Origin: Candidatus Gastranaerophilales bacterium
GTDB lineage: Bacteria; Cyanobacteriota; Vampirovibrionia; Gastranaerophilales; Gastranaerophilaceae
Reading direction: 5' to 3'
Length of the DNA: 64,000 nt
NCBI GenBank assembly: GCA_910588555.1
Contig: CAJUPC010000004.1
Span: 1 to 64,000 of the forward strand
The notes under the pieces are model-generated. The model saw nothing but the letters and a program-made list of their open reading frames with translations. It did no database searches and had not been told where the DNA came from. Below, in pieces: positions 1-8,548 of this stretch (positions are counted from its first letter, which is position 1; each line of letters starts with the position of its first letter). A program made the translations under genes and the position numbers.

Positions 1-2
1 CA

Positions 3-623
3 GAGGTTTTAATCACCCTCGGTATTATCGGCGTTGTTGCGGCATTAACTATGCCACCATTAATTCAGAATTATAAAAAACATGTTGTTGAAACAAGATT
101 AAAACGCTTTTATTCTGGTATGAACAATGCTGTACGCCTTGCAAATTTGGATTATGGCGATGTTTGGGAAAAACCTTCAGAAATTACTGTTCACAAAGAT
201 GGTACTTCTGTAAAAGGCGATTGTCCGAATGAAAAATATTTTAATAAATATTTTGCGCCATATATTAGGATTTTAAAAATTGATAATTCGGAAAGTTGTT
301 CCTCTACAAGAGTAACTTTTTTGGATTCCAGCTCTCTGGTATTTTATGGAAATTATTATGGAGAACCGTCATTTTATACAGACAGTGTTGAAAAATGTTC
401 TAAACGTAAAGAAGCAGGCGGCAGCTGCATATTTTATTTTTATGTAAATTCTAAAGGTGTTGAGCCTTATTCGTATGGCTGGAAAAATTCCTATGATGTT
501 TTGGAGCGCACATGTATAAATAAACAAATGGGGCCAAATTATGGTGCAACTTGGGCTTATTGCTCTAAATTAATACAGTACAACGGTTGGAAAATTCCTG
601 ATAACTACCCATATAAATTCTAA
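3..623 (+). CDS. type IV prepilin-like protein, 5' end cut by window edge
   Basis: Incomplete at the left edge: the frame is open from base 3 and reads AEVLITLGIIGVVAALTMP, the hydrophobic N-terminal helix of type IV pilins and pseudopilins just after the cleavage site. The rest is a short globular domain with several cysteines, ending in the family pattern C-x-x-L-I-x-x-(N/D)-G-W-x-(I/V)-x-x-(D/E)-Y-P shared with the copies at 10.6, 27.0, 59.6 and 61.7 kb. Bases 1-55 are identical to 26969-27023 of another copy, which suggests recent duplication or gene conversion. The promoter, start codon and any G tract lie outside the window. An ATG at base 51 lies inside the hydrophobic helix and is not a believable start. 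The product is presumably inserted in the inner membrane and assembled into a pilus-like fibre; its exact role is unknown. Confidence 0.85.
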   Translation, partial: EVLITLGIIGVVAALTMPPLIQNYKKHVVETRLKRFYSGMNNAVRLANLDYGDVWEKPSEITVHKDGTSVKGDCPNEKYFNKYFAPYIRILKIDNSESCSSTRVTFLDSSSLVFYGNYYGEPSFYTDSVEKCSKRKEAGGSCIFYFYVNSKGVEPYSYGWKNSYDVLERTCINKQMGPNYGATWAYCSKLIQYNGWKIPDNYPYKF

Positions 624-642
624 AACTTTGACCAAAATTGTT

Positions 643-663
643 AACTATCCGTATAAATTTTAA
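643..663 (+). pseudogene. remnant of a pilin-gene 3' end
   Basis: Just after the first pilin gene a second short frame reads N-Y-P-Y-K-F-stop, the same C-terminus as the gene itself (whose own last codons are at 603-623), with silent differences. It looks like the tail of a second family member left by a duplication or by replacement of one cassette by another. Too short to encode anything. Confidence 0.55.
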
Positions 664-666
664 AAA

Positions 667-689
667 ATGCGGGAAATATATTCCCGCAT
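667..689. terminator. bidirectional hairpin terminator
   Basis: Perfect 9-bp inverted repeat ATGCGGGAA / TTCCCGCAT with a 5-nt loop, between the convergent pilin gene and the metalloprotease-like gene. A-rich on the left and T-rich on the right, so it could serve both strands. Confidence 0.7.
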
Positions 690-694
690 AATTC

Positions 695-1381
695 TTATAA
701 GTCTTCAAATCCCGGTGAAGTGGAGGGAAGATTTTTGTATCCTTCATTAGACATTACTGTCTTTTTAATATATTTGTTAGAATAGTTTCCGCGTTCAAAA
801 AGTTTCTTCAACATATTTTCTCTGACTACAAGCGGATGTAATTCATCGTTGCTTTCGGGATAAAGTTTTACGATTTCATACCATACAGAAGCCTCCATTG
901 TCCACGCATAAGTTTCTTCCGCCAGTGAATTGAATTCATCCTGATGAAGCGCTTCGTGAGATAATAATGCTGCTAATGCCCCGGGGGGTGCATCTTTGTG
1001 GCGCGGATTAATGAAAATAAACAGTTGTTTGTTTCTTTTCCAGCCTAAGGCGTCAAATTTTTCATAATCAGGGTTTATTGTTCCTAAATCTCGAAACTCA
1101 ATTTTTACCGGACGTCCCGAAAGGTTATTGCCTAAAATTGCGTTGCGTGAAAATTCTCCGTTTGTACCTTTAAGCATATCAAGAGCTACATAAATAACTT
1201 CATTTTTTCCTGTTGGTTTGTAAATCGGTGTAATTTGTTTAACATACTGTGATGTATATTTTGCGGGGTAAGTTTTAGGCATTTCAATCAAATCGTCATT
1301 TTTTGCCGCGTATGATTGGGTGCCGAGCATTAAAATCAATGCTGCTGTTAATGTAAAATTTCTAATCTTCTTAATATCCAC
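695..1381 (-). CDS. secreted HExxH metalloprotease-like protein
   Basis: 228 aa. Residues 1-25 form a signal peptide (positive start, hydrophobic core, ends SYAA), so the product is exported. The motif SHEALH near residue 140 fits the HExxH zinc site of gluzincin/minor metallopeptidases, and EETYAW about ten residues later could give the third ligand. A clear AAGGAGAG ribosome site precedes the ATG. I do not recognise the family, and the substrate is unknown. The gene converges on a pilin gene, with a hairpin between them. It could be an envelope-remodelling peptidase; a non-catalytic role cannot be excluded. Confidence 0.65.
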   Translation of the reverse strand: MDIKKIRNFTLTAALILMLGTQSYAAKNDDLIEMPKTYPAKYTSQYVKQITPIYKPTGKNEVIYVALDMLKGTNGEFSRNAILGNNLSGRPVKIEFRDLGTINPDYEKFDALGWKRNKQLFIFINPRHKDAPPGALAALLSHEALHQDEFNSLAEETYAWTMEASVWYEIVKLYPESNDELHPLVVRENMLKKLFERGNYSNKYIKKTVMSNEGYKNLPSTSPGFEDL

Positions 1382-1501
1382 TAATCTTCTCTCCTTATAA
1401 TACTATTTATGTAGTAATAATAGTATTATAATTATATTTATTTATCCGTCAAAATTTTTTTTTTTTCATCACGCCACCAGTTTTGTGTCAATCTTGGTGT
1501 T

Positions 1502-3067
1502 TTAACTTTTTCTGTTTAAGGAGGCCAGTTCTTTATACATAATTCTGTATTCTTCACTGCTTGAAATACTTTCAGCTTCTTTTATATATTCAAGTGCTGT
1601 TTTGTAATCCTCTTTGGCTTTGTAGATTTCGCTCATTTTTGCGTAGTATGAGGCATTGTTTACGTCAAACATTATTGCACGTTTCATGCACTCAAGAGCT
1701 TCCTCGTAATCTTTTTCCTCAAATCTTACAAGTGACAAATAATAATATCCTTCTGCATAGTTCATATCCAATGCAATGGCTTTTTGTGCAAAGTCTTTAG
1801 CGTTGTCAAAATTTTGTTTTTCATAATTTGCTTTAGCACCAAGCGAATATGCAGTAATGTAGTTTTCATTAATTTTTAAAACTTCATCAATAATTTTTAA
1901 TGCTTCGTCAAATTTCTTTTGTGCAATATAAATTTCTGCAAGTCTGCATTTGTAATTTAAACTTTCAGGAGTTTTTGAAATTGCTTCTAAAATAGTTTTT
2001 TCGGCTTTTTCAAAAAGTGAAAGCTCCGTATAAACTTTTGCAAGCGAAACAAGTGTAAAATTATCGCTATTTCCTGCTTTTAGATTGTTTTCAAGTTCTT
2101 TTTGGGCGCCTAAAAAGTCTTTTTTCTCAAATTTCAAAAGAGCATTCAAAACATGCGCAAGACCGTATTCAAAATCGTGTTCTAAAATATAATCAATTTC
2201 TTTTTGAGCCTTGTCAAAATTTTTCTGTTCAAAGTACAAATATGCAAGTGAATATCTGTAACCGCTGTTTTCAGGCTCCATACAAATAGCTTTCAGATAA
2301 GCTTTTGAAGCTTCTTCAAACCACCCGTTATAAAAGTAAGCATTTGCAAGATTATAAAAATATTTGGGATTTTTTTTGCTGATATTTGAAGCTTTTGAAA
2401 AATATTTTATAGCGTCAATAAATTTTAAATCTTCCAAAGCAAACAAGCCTAAGTAGTTTAATATTTCAGGGTTTTCTGTTGTATTTGGAAATTTATCAAA
2501 AATTTCTTTTGACTTTTCAAACTCGTTTTCATCAAAATATATTTTGCCGAGAAGCACAAGTGCATCTTCGTTTTCTTTGTTGATGTTTAAAGCTTTTTTT
2601 AAGACAGGTTTTGCGTTTTCTCCGTTTTCATAAAATGCTTTTGCAATGGAATAGAGAACTTTATCATTCACTATTTCGTCTTTTTCAAGGTCTTTAATTA
2701 CGGATAAATCGCCTTTTTTTGAACAGATGCCAATTAAACTTGCAAGATTTTCCGTATTCTTTTCAGCAGTATAAATTTTCATTGCCGTTTGATATGCACT
2801 TTCAATATTGTTTGAATAAATATGGATTTTTTCTAATATTTTTAATGCTTCAATATGATTTTCATTTACGGAAATAACTTTTTCCATATATTGTGAAGCT
2901 CTGGCAAAATTTTTCAAAAGAAAATATAATTCGCCAAGCTGGAATAAAATTTCAAGATTTTCACTTTCAAGTTCTAATGCCTTATACAGCATTTCAATAG
3001 CTTGTTTGTAGCACTGTTGAGATTTTAATTCAAAAGCTTGTTTTATATATTCTAAAGTTTCCTGCAT
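1502..3067 (-). CDS. tetratricopeptide repeat protein
   Basis: 521 aa made almost entirely of TPR units: repeated patterns of about 34 residues such as YxxLAxxYxxxGxxxxAxxxxxxAxxxxP, roughly 14 units. No signal peptide and no catalytic domain, so it probably acts as a cytoplasmic scaffold for protein complexes. The start lies 1 bp from the end of the FtsB-like gene upstream (3069-3455), so the two are almost certainly co-transcribed; a role in cell division or envelope assembly is possible but is inference from position only. Confidence 0.85.
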   Translation of the reverse strand: MQETLEYIKQAFELKSQQCYKQAIEMLYKALELESENLEILFQLGELYFLLKNFARASQYMEKVISVNENHIEALKILEKIHIYSNNIESAYQTAMKIYTAEKNTENLASLIGICSKKGDLSVIKDLEKDEIVNDKVLYSIAKAFYENGENAKPVLKKALNINKENEDALVLLGKIYFDENEFEKSKEIFDKFPNTTENPEILNYLGLFALEDLKFIDAIKYFSKASNISKKNPKYFYNLANAYFYNGWFEEASKAYLKAICMEPENSGYRYSLAYLYFEQKNFDKAQKEIDYILEHDFEYGLAHVLNALLKFEKKDFLGAQKELENNLKAGNSDNFTLVSLAKVYTELSLFEKAEKTILEAISKTPESLNYKCRLAEIYIAQKKFDEALKIIDEVLKINENYITAYSLGAKANYEKQNFDNAKDFAQKAIALDMNYAEGYYYLSLVRFEEKDYEEALECMKRAIMFDVNNASYYAKMSEIYKAKEDYKTALEYIKEAESISSSEEYRIMYKELASLNRKS

Positions 3068-3068
3068 A

Positions 3069-3455
3069 TTATTTCTTTCTGCTAAATAGTTTATTTTTCT
3101 TTTTTTTCTTAACTTCAGGCTGCGGCTGGTTAATTATGACCAGAACTTCATCTTCGCCTGCCATTTTCAGGTTGTTTCTTGCAATACCTTCAAGGCTTGA
3201 GGTTGCAGAGAAAAGTTTGATATCCTGTTTTAAATCTTGATTTCTGTGTTCGGCAGAATCGCGAATTTTTGTTAAAGTCGAAATTTTTGCTCTGTAAGAA
3301 ATCGTTTTGGATATATTTAAGATTGCTCCAAAGCCTATTTGTATCAGGCAAAACAATAGTACAAGCGTTAAAAATGAATAGTAAAACCCGCTTTTATTAT
3401 TAGATTTTACATTTATTTTTATTTCTTCCTGATTATTTGCCAGTTCTTCGCCCAT
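3069..3455 (-). CDS. FtsB/DivIC-like septum formation initiator protein
   Basis: 128 aa, bitopic membrane protein: short cytoplasmic N-terminus, one transmembrane helix about residues 25-48, then a coiled-coil about 50-85 and a basic tail rich in Lys. Size, topology and the segment LEGIARNNLKMAGEDEVLVI after the coiled coil match the DivIC/FtsB family, whose members bind FtsL and FtsQ/DivIB at the division septum. Co-transcribed with the TPR gene downstream. The family is divergent in sequence, so the assignment rests on topology and the conserved post-coil segment. Confidence 0.75.
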   Translation of the reverse strand: MGEELANNQEEIKINVKSNNKSGFYYSFLTLVLLFCLIQIGFGAILNISKTISYRAKISTLTKIRDSAEHRNQDLKQDIKLFSATSSLEGIARNNLKMAGEDEVLVIINQPQPEVKKKKKNKLFSRKK

Positions 3456-3518
3456 TAAAACCTCTTATCTTGAATTATAAACAAAATAAATCTTTAAAAC
3501 AACAATATTAGTATAAGT

Positions 3519-4418
3519 TTACAATTTAAACTGAGTTGAAAAACTGAATTCGGTTTTGGTGAAATCAGTATCCATGTACACAGTTTGTTTTGCGCCGAGT
3601 TCAAATCTCATTCTGTCATAATCTTTTTTCCCGAACGGATTTAATGATAATATAAGAGAGCCTGAACGGCGGTTTCTTGTTATATCTGCTTTGTATTCGT
3701 TTTTTAACGACATATAGTTGTTTAATCTTACTTCGGGCGCAATTGATACTGTGTCATAAAAAAGTGCGTATGTTGTGTTAAGATTTTTTTTGTAACTTGT
3801 ACTTAATGCAAATCGGTTTTTTTCGTATTTTGTGAATAAACCTGTTTCTTCTTCAAGCATTGCAATGTTATCAACTTCATTTCCGTATAATGCGCCGAAT
3901 GTAAAATTGCCGTTTCTGCTTGAAGTTTTGATTGAACTGGGGGCAATGGCGTATTCTGCGTCTTTGTATTGGAACACCGGTTTTGAGTCGTCATTTCTTT
4001 TTAAATTCATTCCTTTGGAAGATGTGATTTTTTGAGGAACTTTGATGTTTAAAACAAAATCATCGTAATCGTCTTTTAAATGAATTGACTGTGAGTCTTC
4101 CATATACTCTGCATAACCTTTTAATACAGCTGCACCAAGTGTGATATCGCCGTTTTCATCGCAGTTGTATTCTGTTTCAAGAGTAATATCTTCATCATTG
4201 TTCTGGGCTGAATTGTTTTCGATGTAATCGCTTTCAAGGGCGTCGGTTTCGTCTTTTATTAAAGGTTTTTCTTTTGTATTGTCGGGGATTTCGTATATGA
4301 AGATATTTTTAAGTTGAATATCGTTGTTCCCTGACGATGGCACCATTTTTTTGTTTGCCGAAAATGCAGGGATTTGAATAATTATTAATGAGAGTATAAT
4401 AATTAAAGACTTCTTCAT
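3519..4418 (-). CDS. exported protein, possible outer-membrane barrel
   Basis: 299 aa with a signal peptide (residues 1-20, MKKSLIIILSLIIIQIPAFS). After an acidic low-complexity stretch (about 40-85) the C-terminal half has alternating polar/hydrophobic strands rich in Tyr, Phe and Asn, and the protein ends in FSFSTQFKL, an aromatic-hydrophobic strand like the last strand of outer-membrane barrels. I do not recognise the family. It is transcribed toward the FtsB-like gene, about 60 bp away, and may be in the same unit. Confidence 0.55.
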   Translation of the reverse strand: MKKSLIIILSLIIIQIPAFSANKKMVPSSGNNDIQLKNIFIYEIPDNTKEKPLIKDETDALESDYIENNSAQNNDEDITLETEYNCDENGDITLGAAVLKGYAEYMEDSQSIHLKDDYDDFVLNIKVPQKITSSKGMNLKRNDDSKPVFQYKDAEYAIAPSSIKTSSRNGNFTFGALYGNEVDNIAMLEEETGLFTKYEKNRFALSTSYKKNLNTTYALFYDTVSIAPEVRLNNYMSLKNEYKADITRNRRSGSLILSLNPFGKKDYDRMRFELGAKQTVYMDTDFTKTEFSFSTQFKL

Positions 4419-4741
4419 ATTTTATATTTTAAAACATTATATAGGTTAGTCAAATCATATAAATATATTAATTTGAAGCTTGAAAAATTTTTATGGTGAT
4501 TTTAGATATTTGTTAATATTTAACAACATTAAATTGACTTTGATTTTTTCTTGATTTACTCTTAGAACAGAGGAAATGAAGTGAATATCTTCAACTGCTG
4601 CCGCAGCCGTAAAAGTCGGAACGCTCAAAGAAAAACACCTTCCACGTGCAGTATGGGGGTGTAAAACTATCTCTTTGAGTCCTCTCGAAATTTGGCATGA
4701 CGCTGTAAAGTATAAGGCGATGTCAACAAGAGGATTTTTTA
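4419..4741. other. 323-bp intergenic region between divergent genes
   Basis: Separates the divergent exported-protein gene (minus) and the 4742 operon (plus). The left 140 bp is AT-rich and should hold both promoters; I see no box pair good enough to name. The right part (about 4580-4741) is GC-richer than its surroundings and open in one plus frame, giving peptide-like text with Trp and His, but it has no start codon. AGAGGA at about 4730 is the ribosome site of the next gene. Confidence 0.4.
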
Positions 4742-5425
4742 ATGTCATTAACAGCCGTAAAAACGAATAATGCACGGGTTGGAACCTGTCCGCACGGACT
4801 TCCTTTGGGAGCCTGTCCCATTTGTAACGGAATGGGAGGCGGAGGTGTCAGAAAAGCCGATTTCTCAGCAAAACCCGGTGAAATGAGTTGGAACCAGTGT
4901 GCAGCTATAGGTGCGTTTTTAAAAGCTCAGAAAATGGCGCAGCAGGCGCGCGAGCAAGACGCGGTTAATTTTGCACAGCGTGCTCAGGCTTTTCAAAATG
5001 CAATGATGAATAATTCTCAGAAATTAGCAAATATTGCGCAATTTTTTACTCAAAATACTCCTGCAATTATTGCAAAGCCGGTAAATTTTGTGTTGAATAC
5101 AGTGCTTGGCGGATTAATGAGAACTATTGCAAATATTCCAATGGCAATTGCCAATACAATTCAAACTATCCAACAGAAACTTGCTGATATTTCAGATAAA
5201 TTAACCGCTGTTATGGGTGAATTGAAAGCCGCAATTGAAAAGAAAATATCAGAAGCATTCAAGGAATTTAAGAAAAAAGTTAAATCTTTGTTTTCAATAT
5301 TTAAACCGCTTGACGCTGAAAATGAAGAAAAACAAATTGATGAAACAAAAAGAACTTTTGAATTAAAAACATTTATACATGATTTGTATAAAAAATTAAA
5401 AGAAGGAAACGAAAAAGATGATTAG
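4742..5425 (+). CDS. unknown protein with N-terminal CPHG/CPIC motif
   Basis: 227 aa. Residues 16-28 contain C-P-H-G and C-P-I-C, a possible zinc site (Cys16, His18, Cys25, Cys28), followed by a Gly run. The middle (about 50-165) is rich in Ala, Gln and Asn with amphipathic helices, including a moderately hydrophobic stretch near 100-135; the C-terminus is a charged Lys/Glu coiled coil. The ribosome site AGAGGA lies 6-7 nt before the ATG. It overlaps the next gene by 8 bp, so the two are translationally coupled. I do not recognise the family; it may be restricted to this bacterial group. Confidence 0.75.
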   Translation: MSLTAVKTNNARVGTCPHGLPLGACPICNGMGGGGVRKADFSAKPGEMSWNQCAAIGAFLKAQKMAQQAREQDAVNFAQRAQAFQNAMMNNSQKLANIAQFFTQNTPAIIAKPVNFVLNTVLGGLMRTIANIPMAIANTIQTIQQKLADISDKLTAVMGELKAAIEKKISEAFKEFKKKVKSLFSIFKPLDAENEEKQIDETKRTFELKTFIHDLYKKLKEGNEKDD

Positions 5426-6893
5426 TCCTGTGCATGACGCCGAAATGGTCAGGCATCAAAAGAATTTAACAACATCTCAAAGGCGTGCAAATATGGAAAC
5501 ACGCGAAGGGGTGCTTGTCAATAATTTTATAAAAGATAAAGACTGCCCCGAATGCAGTGTAAATCTTAACGATACAATGGATACTCTTGTAATATCCAAA
5601 AACATGGCTATGCCTGAAAAGCTTTATGAAAAAGATAAAGCGAAAAAAAGCCTTGTTCCGATAAGTGCACTTGCTTTAGGAGTTATGGGTGTAATTGCCG
5701 GTGTTGCGGGACTTGTTCATTATACTTCAAAAATTAATCTTAATATGGATGCGCTTAAACGGGTTCCTCCTACTGTCAGAAACGTAGCAATCAACAGCGA
5801 AACTATTCAGGCTTTGTACAGGATTGTAGAATGCCCTAATTATAAGACAATCCAAGCGGGTGTTGGTGTGTTCTCGCTTACTGCAATGGCATTTATGGGA
5901 AAAACATTCTTTGACGGTTTCAAAGATGTTTGGGTAAAGAAAAAAGAAGCCGATATTCAAAAAAATCTTCAAGAACAACTGATTGATATTGAAACACAAT
6001 CATTTGGCGGAAAAATTCAAATTACAAGAAGTATGCTTTCTCAAAAAGCAATTGAACTTGGAAGGTATTTGAATTATGAACCGAATAAAAGAAGTAACGA
6101 AACTTTTAAGGCTTTGATGTTCAAAGGGTCTGGCAAAAAAGACAATAATGAACGCAGCGGATTAAATTACATGCTTCTCGGTTTAGGCACGGCAGCAGGA
6201 ATTATCGGACTTGGATTTTTATCATTAAAACTTTTGACAAAGAGCAAGGGACATCTTGAAAAATTTATTAAAGAAACAAATAATGAAATTTCTAAAATCG
6301 TTAAAAATTCAACAGAACAAACTAAAAAACAAGATATGGTAAACCTTGAAAATTTGTTCAAAACTGCGGAAACAAAAGAGGAAGATATACGAGAATTTTT
6401 GAAACCTTTGAACTGGGAAGATAAAGAGACATATATTAAAAAATTAGCAGAAGATATTAATAAATCAACAGTTGACGCAAATATTTACTGTGGCGGCGGG
6501 AAAACGCCTAAACCGACATTCTATTCGCACGTAGATGATTACAGAGCGTTTCTGTATAATTACCTTTTAGATACAGACAATAAACAATTCAGAGCACTTT
6601 TTCTCGGCACAACAGGTTTGACTGCTGTTGGATATGGCGGAAAACTTGCAGGTGACGCGGTTAAAGAAGTTCAGGTCAAAAAACTGAATGCTGACACGGA
6701 AGCTGAACTGCAGCAGCGTCTTGTTGCAACTGAATTGAAAAACTTTAAATCTAAAAAAGACGCCGCAATTCAGCCTCTTATGGATGAATTCTACAAGCAG
6801 GCACGAGAAGGCAAGCCTAAAGAAGAGTTGAAAGTTATGGCAGATAATATTTTGTTTGAAATTAAAAACGGACCTCCGTTTGTTTATTCTTAA
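5418..6893 (+). CDS. unknown membrane protein with an internal duplication
   Basis: 491 aa. A CPEC motif at residues 43-46 echoes the Cys motifs of the upstream gene. Four hydrophobic segments at about 83-101, 146-164, 252-272 and 392-411 suggest a polytopic membrane protein. The second and fourth segments with their flanks are related: residues 170-196 (DVWVKKKEADIQKNLQEQL...) resemble 414-443 (AVKEVQVKKLNADTEAELQ...), so the protein seems to be an internal duplication of hydrophobic hairpin plus charged helix. Coupled to the gene before it (8-bp overlap) and 11 bp from the gene after it. No known family recognised. Confidence 0.75.
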   Translation: MISPVHDAEMVRHQKNLTTSQRRANMETREGVLVNNFIKDKDCPECSVNLNDTMDTLVISKNMAMPEKLYEKDKAKKSLVPISALALGVMGVIAGVAGLVHYTSKINLNMDALKRVPPTVRNVAINSETIQALYRIVECPNYKTIQAGVGVFSLTAMAFMGKTFFDGFKDVWVKKKEADIQKNLQEQLIDIETQSFGGKIQITRSMLSQKAIELGRYLNYEPNKRSNETFKALMFKGSGKKDNNERSGLNYMLLGLGTAAGIIGLGFLSLKLLTKSKGHLEKFIKETNNEISKIVKNSTEQTKKQDMVNLENLFKTAETKEEDIREFLKPLNWEDKETYIKKLAEDINKSTVDANIYCGGGKTPKPTFYSHVDDYRAFLYNYLLDTDNKQFRALFLGTTGLTAVGYGGKLAGDAVKEVQVKKLNADTEAELQQRLVATELKNFKSKKDAAIQPLMDEFYKQAREGKPKEELKVMADNILFEIKNGPPFVYS

Positions 6894-6904
6894 GGCGGTG
6901 TTCA

Positions 6905-7357
6905 GTGAATTATTTAAGTGTACAGCCGATATATTATACACCTTGTCAAATGCCGTGTACAAATCGCAATTATGTTGTTGTTGATAAGAATAAAACGGAT
7001 TGTTTTGTAAAACAAAAAGAAAACGCTTTGCCCTATATAACTGATGTTCTTACACATTCTAACAACGAAACTCAGGTGACGGAAACATTATATATTCTTG
7101 ACAGAATGATTGATGCGGGAACAAAAAATGTTGATAAAATGTACCCTGTTTTAGCACGGTTTAACAATACAACTTCTCCGAATATCCAAACCTTTCTTGC
7201 AGGAATTTATCGGAAAATTCAGGTTCCCGACGCGTTTGGTCCATTAGTTAAAATGTTAATACAAAATTCTATGCGCCCGCAAACAGCCAACTTTGATCCG
7301 AATGAAGAAATCGGCGGCGCTATTTTGTCTTATTTAAATCCGCGTTTCAGAAACTGA
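6905..7357 (+). CDS. unknown small helical protein
   Basis: 150 aa, GTG start preceded by the ribosome site AAGGCGG. Residues 1-35 contain three Cys; the rest is a series of amphipathic helices resembling HEAT/ARM-type repeats (ALPYITDVLTH..., TLYILDRMIDAG, MYPVLARF, FLAGIYRKI). No signal peptide. Third gene of the apparent operon 4742-7357. I do not recognise it; a structural partner of the membrane protein upstream is possible but only by position. Confidence 0.65.
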   Translation: MNYLSVQPIYYTPCQMPCTNRNYVVVDKNKTDCFVKQKENALPYITDVLTHSNNETQVTETLYILDRMIDAGTKNVDKMYPVLARFNNTTSPNIQTFLAGIYRKIQVPDAFGPLVKMLIQNSMRPQTANFDPNEEIGGAILSYLNPRFRN

Positions 7358-7359
7358 CA

Positions 7360-7379
7360 ATGTTACAATTTTGTAACAT
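7360..7379. promoter_or_regulatory. 20-bp dyad, possible operator
   Basis: ATGTTACAA-TT-TTGTAACAT is a perfect inverted repeat with a 2-nt centre. It lacks a following T run, so it is a poor terminator. A second imperfect hairpin (CATGTTTAAA / TTTAAACgCATG) follows at 7389-7413. The half-site TGTTACAA recurs at about 23090, upstream of the other coiled-coil gene, which hints at a shared regulator. Confidence 0.4.
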
Positions 7380-7467
7380 GAGTTTCAACATGTTTAAAGT
7401 TTTTAAACGCATGTGTCGACATTAAGATTACAGATGTACTAAGTAATCGAAAGGATGTTCGACAGCA

Positions 7468-8487
7468 ATGGGAATGGCAGCGTCACAAGCTAGATTTTTA
7501 GGCCTGACAGCCAGAAAAAACAATGTTGAATTTGAAGGTCAGCAGATTAACCAACAAAGAACAGCATTGTCTAACCAGTCAGCAAATTATTATAATGATT
7601 TGCTCGGCATGTCTGTGCCCGTTCCGCCGTCTGTCGATGATTACACTAAAACTGTTTATACTTTCGAAGATGGAGCTTTGACTAACCAAATTACATCTTT
7701 GATAGCTCAAGGCGGCGGTAAATATACCGTAAGTTATTTAAGACAATGGACTGATGATTTTGCAGTCGTAACAGCATCTACAAGTGTTGTAAACGGTTCT
7801 CAAAACGGTCCTTGGCAGGTTGGCGCACAAAAGTTAAGACCGCTTGGAAATATTACGGCTGCTGATATAGCGGCAGATGAATATTTAAGTTCTCTTTCAA
7901 GCAGTCAAATTGACCAATTAAAAAAAGAAGAGCAGGAGTATGCTCAGTTAATTCAAGAAGAACTCGGAGCGGGTACTTATCTTGTAAGATATATTCAAAA
8001 CACTTCAACTGGAGAATGGAGCCCGTATTTCTACCGTCAGAGTGATTTGCAGAAAGCAGGTTATGATGGTAACGGCAATTCTTTGTCCAATGTGAATTGT
8101 TATACAATCGGCTCCAAAACAAGAACCGAAGAATTAAAAGCTGTTCAAGGCTGTGAAATTGAAAAAGACAGCTCCGGACGTTTAATTAATATTACAATAC
8201 CTGACGGTGACGGTAAGCCCAGAACTTATGCTCTGACAACTTCTACAGTAACCGATCAGGATAAATATGAAGATGCAATGAACCAGTATGAGTATGAAAA
8301 ATATGAATACGATCAAGCAATTCAAGAAATAAATTCTAAGATTGAAATTATTCAAGCAGAAGACAAAAATCTTGAATTAAGACTAAAACAATTGGATACT
8401 GAGCAGAAAGCAATATCAACCGAAGTTGACGCTGTTTCTCAGGTTATCCAAAAGAACACCGAAAGTTCATTTAAGACCTTTGGTTAG
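7468..8487 (+). CDS. coiled-coil protein of unknown function
   Basis: 339 aa starting MGMAASQARFLGLTARKNN. The N-terminal 50 residues and the C-terminal 75 residues are strongly helical (heptad-like, rich in Gln and Glu) and flank a middle domain with beta-like text (residues 60-260). Coiled-coil ends around a central domain resemble extracellular axial structures such as hook-associated proteins, but I cannot identify a family. There is no signal peptide. It has its own upstream dyads and a terminator behind it, so it looks monocistronic. The 108-aa protein at 23168 has a similar helical make-up. Confidence 0.65.
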   Translation: MGMAASQARFLGLTARKNNVEFEGQQINQQRTALSNQSANYYNDLLGMSVPVPPSVDDYTKTVYTFEDGALTNQITSLIAQGGGKYTVSYLRQWTDDFAVVTASTSVVNGSQNGPWQVGAQKLRPLGNITAADIAADEYLSSLSSSQIDQLKKEEQEYAQLIQEELGAGTYLVRYIQNTSTGEWSPYFYRQSDLQKAGYDGNGNSLSNVNCYTIGSKTRTEELKAVQGCEIEKDSSGRLINITIPDGDGKPRTYALTTSTVTDQDKYEDAMNQYEYEKYEYDQAIQEINSKIEIIQAEDKNLELRLKQLDTEQKAISTEVDAVSQVIQKNTESSFKTFG

Positions 8488-8548
8488 TGCGAGCAGATAT
8501 GCCGCATAAATAAAAAGTTTCCTTTCCCTTTTTTCCTATTGATTTTCT

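Noticed and set aside
4491..4775. 94-aa minus-strand frame over the 4.5-4.8 kb intergenic region
   Set aside because: Overlaps the start and ribosome site of the 4742 gene, has no ribosome site of its own, and is composed like a shadow frame.
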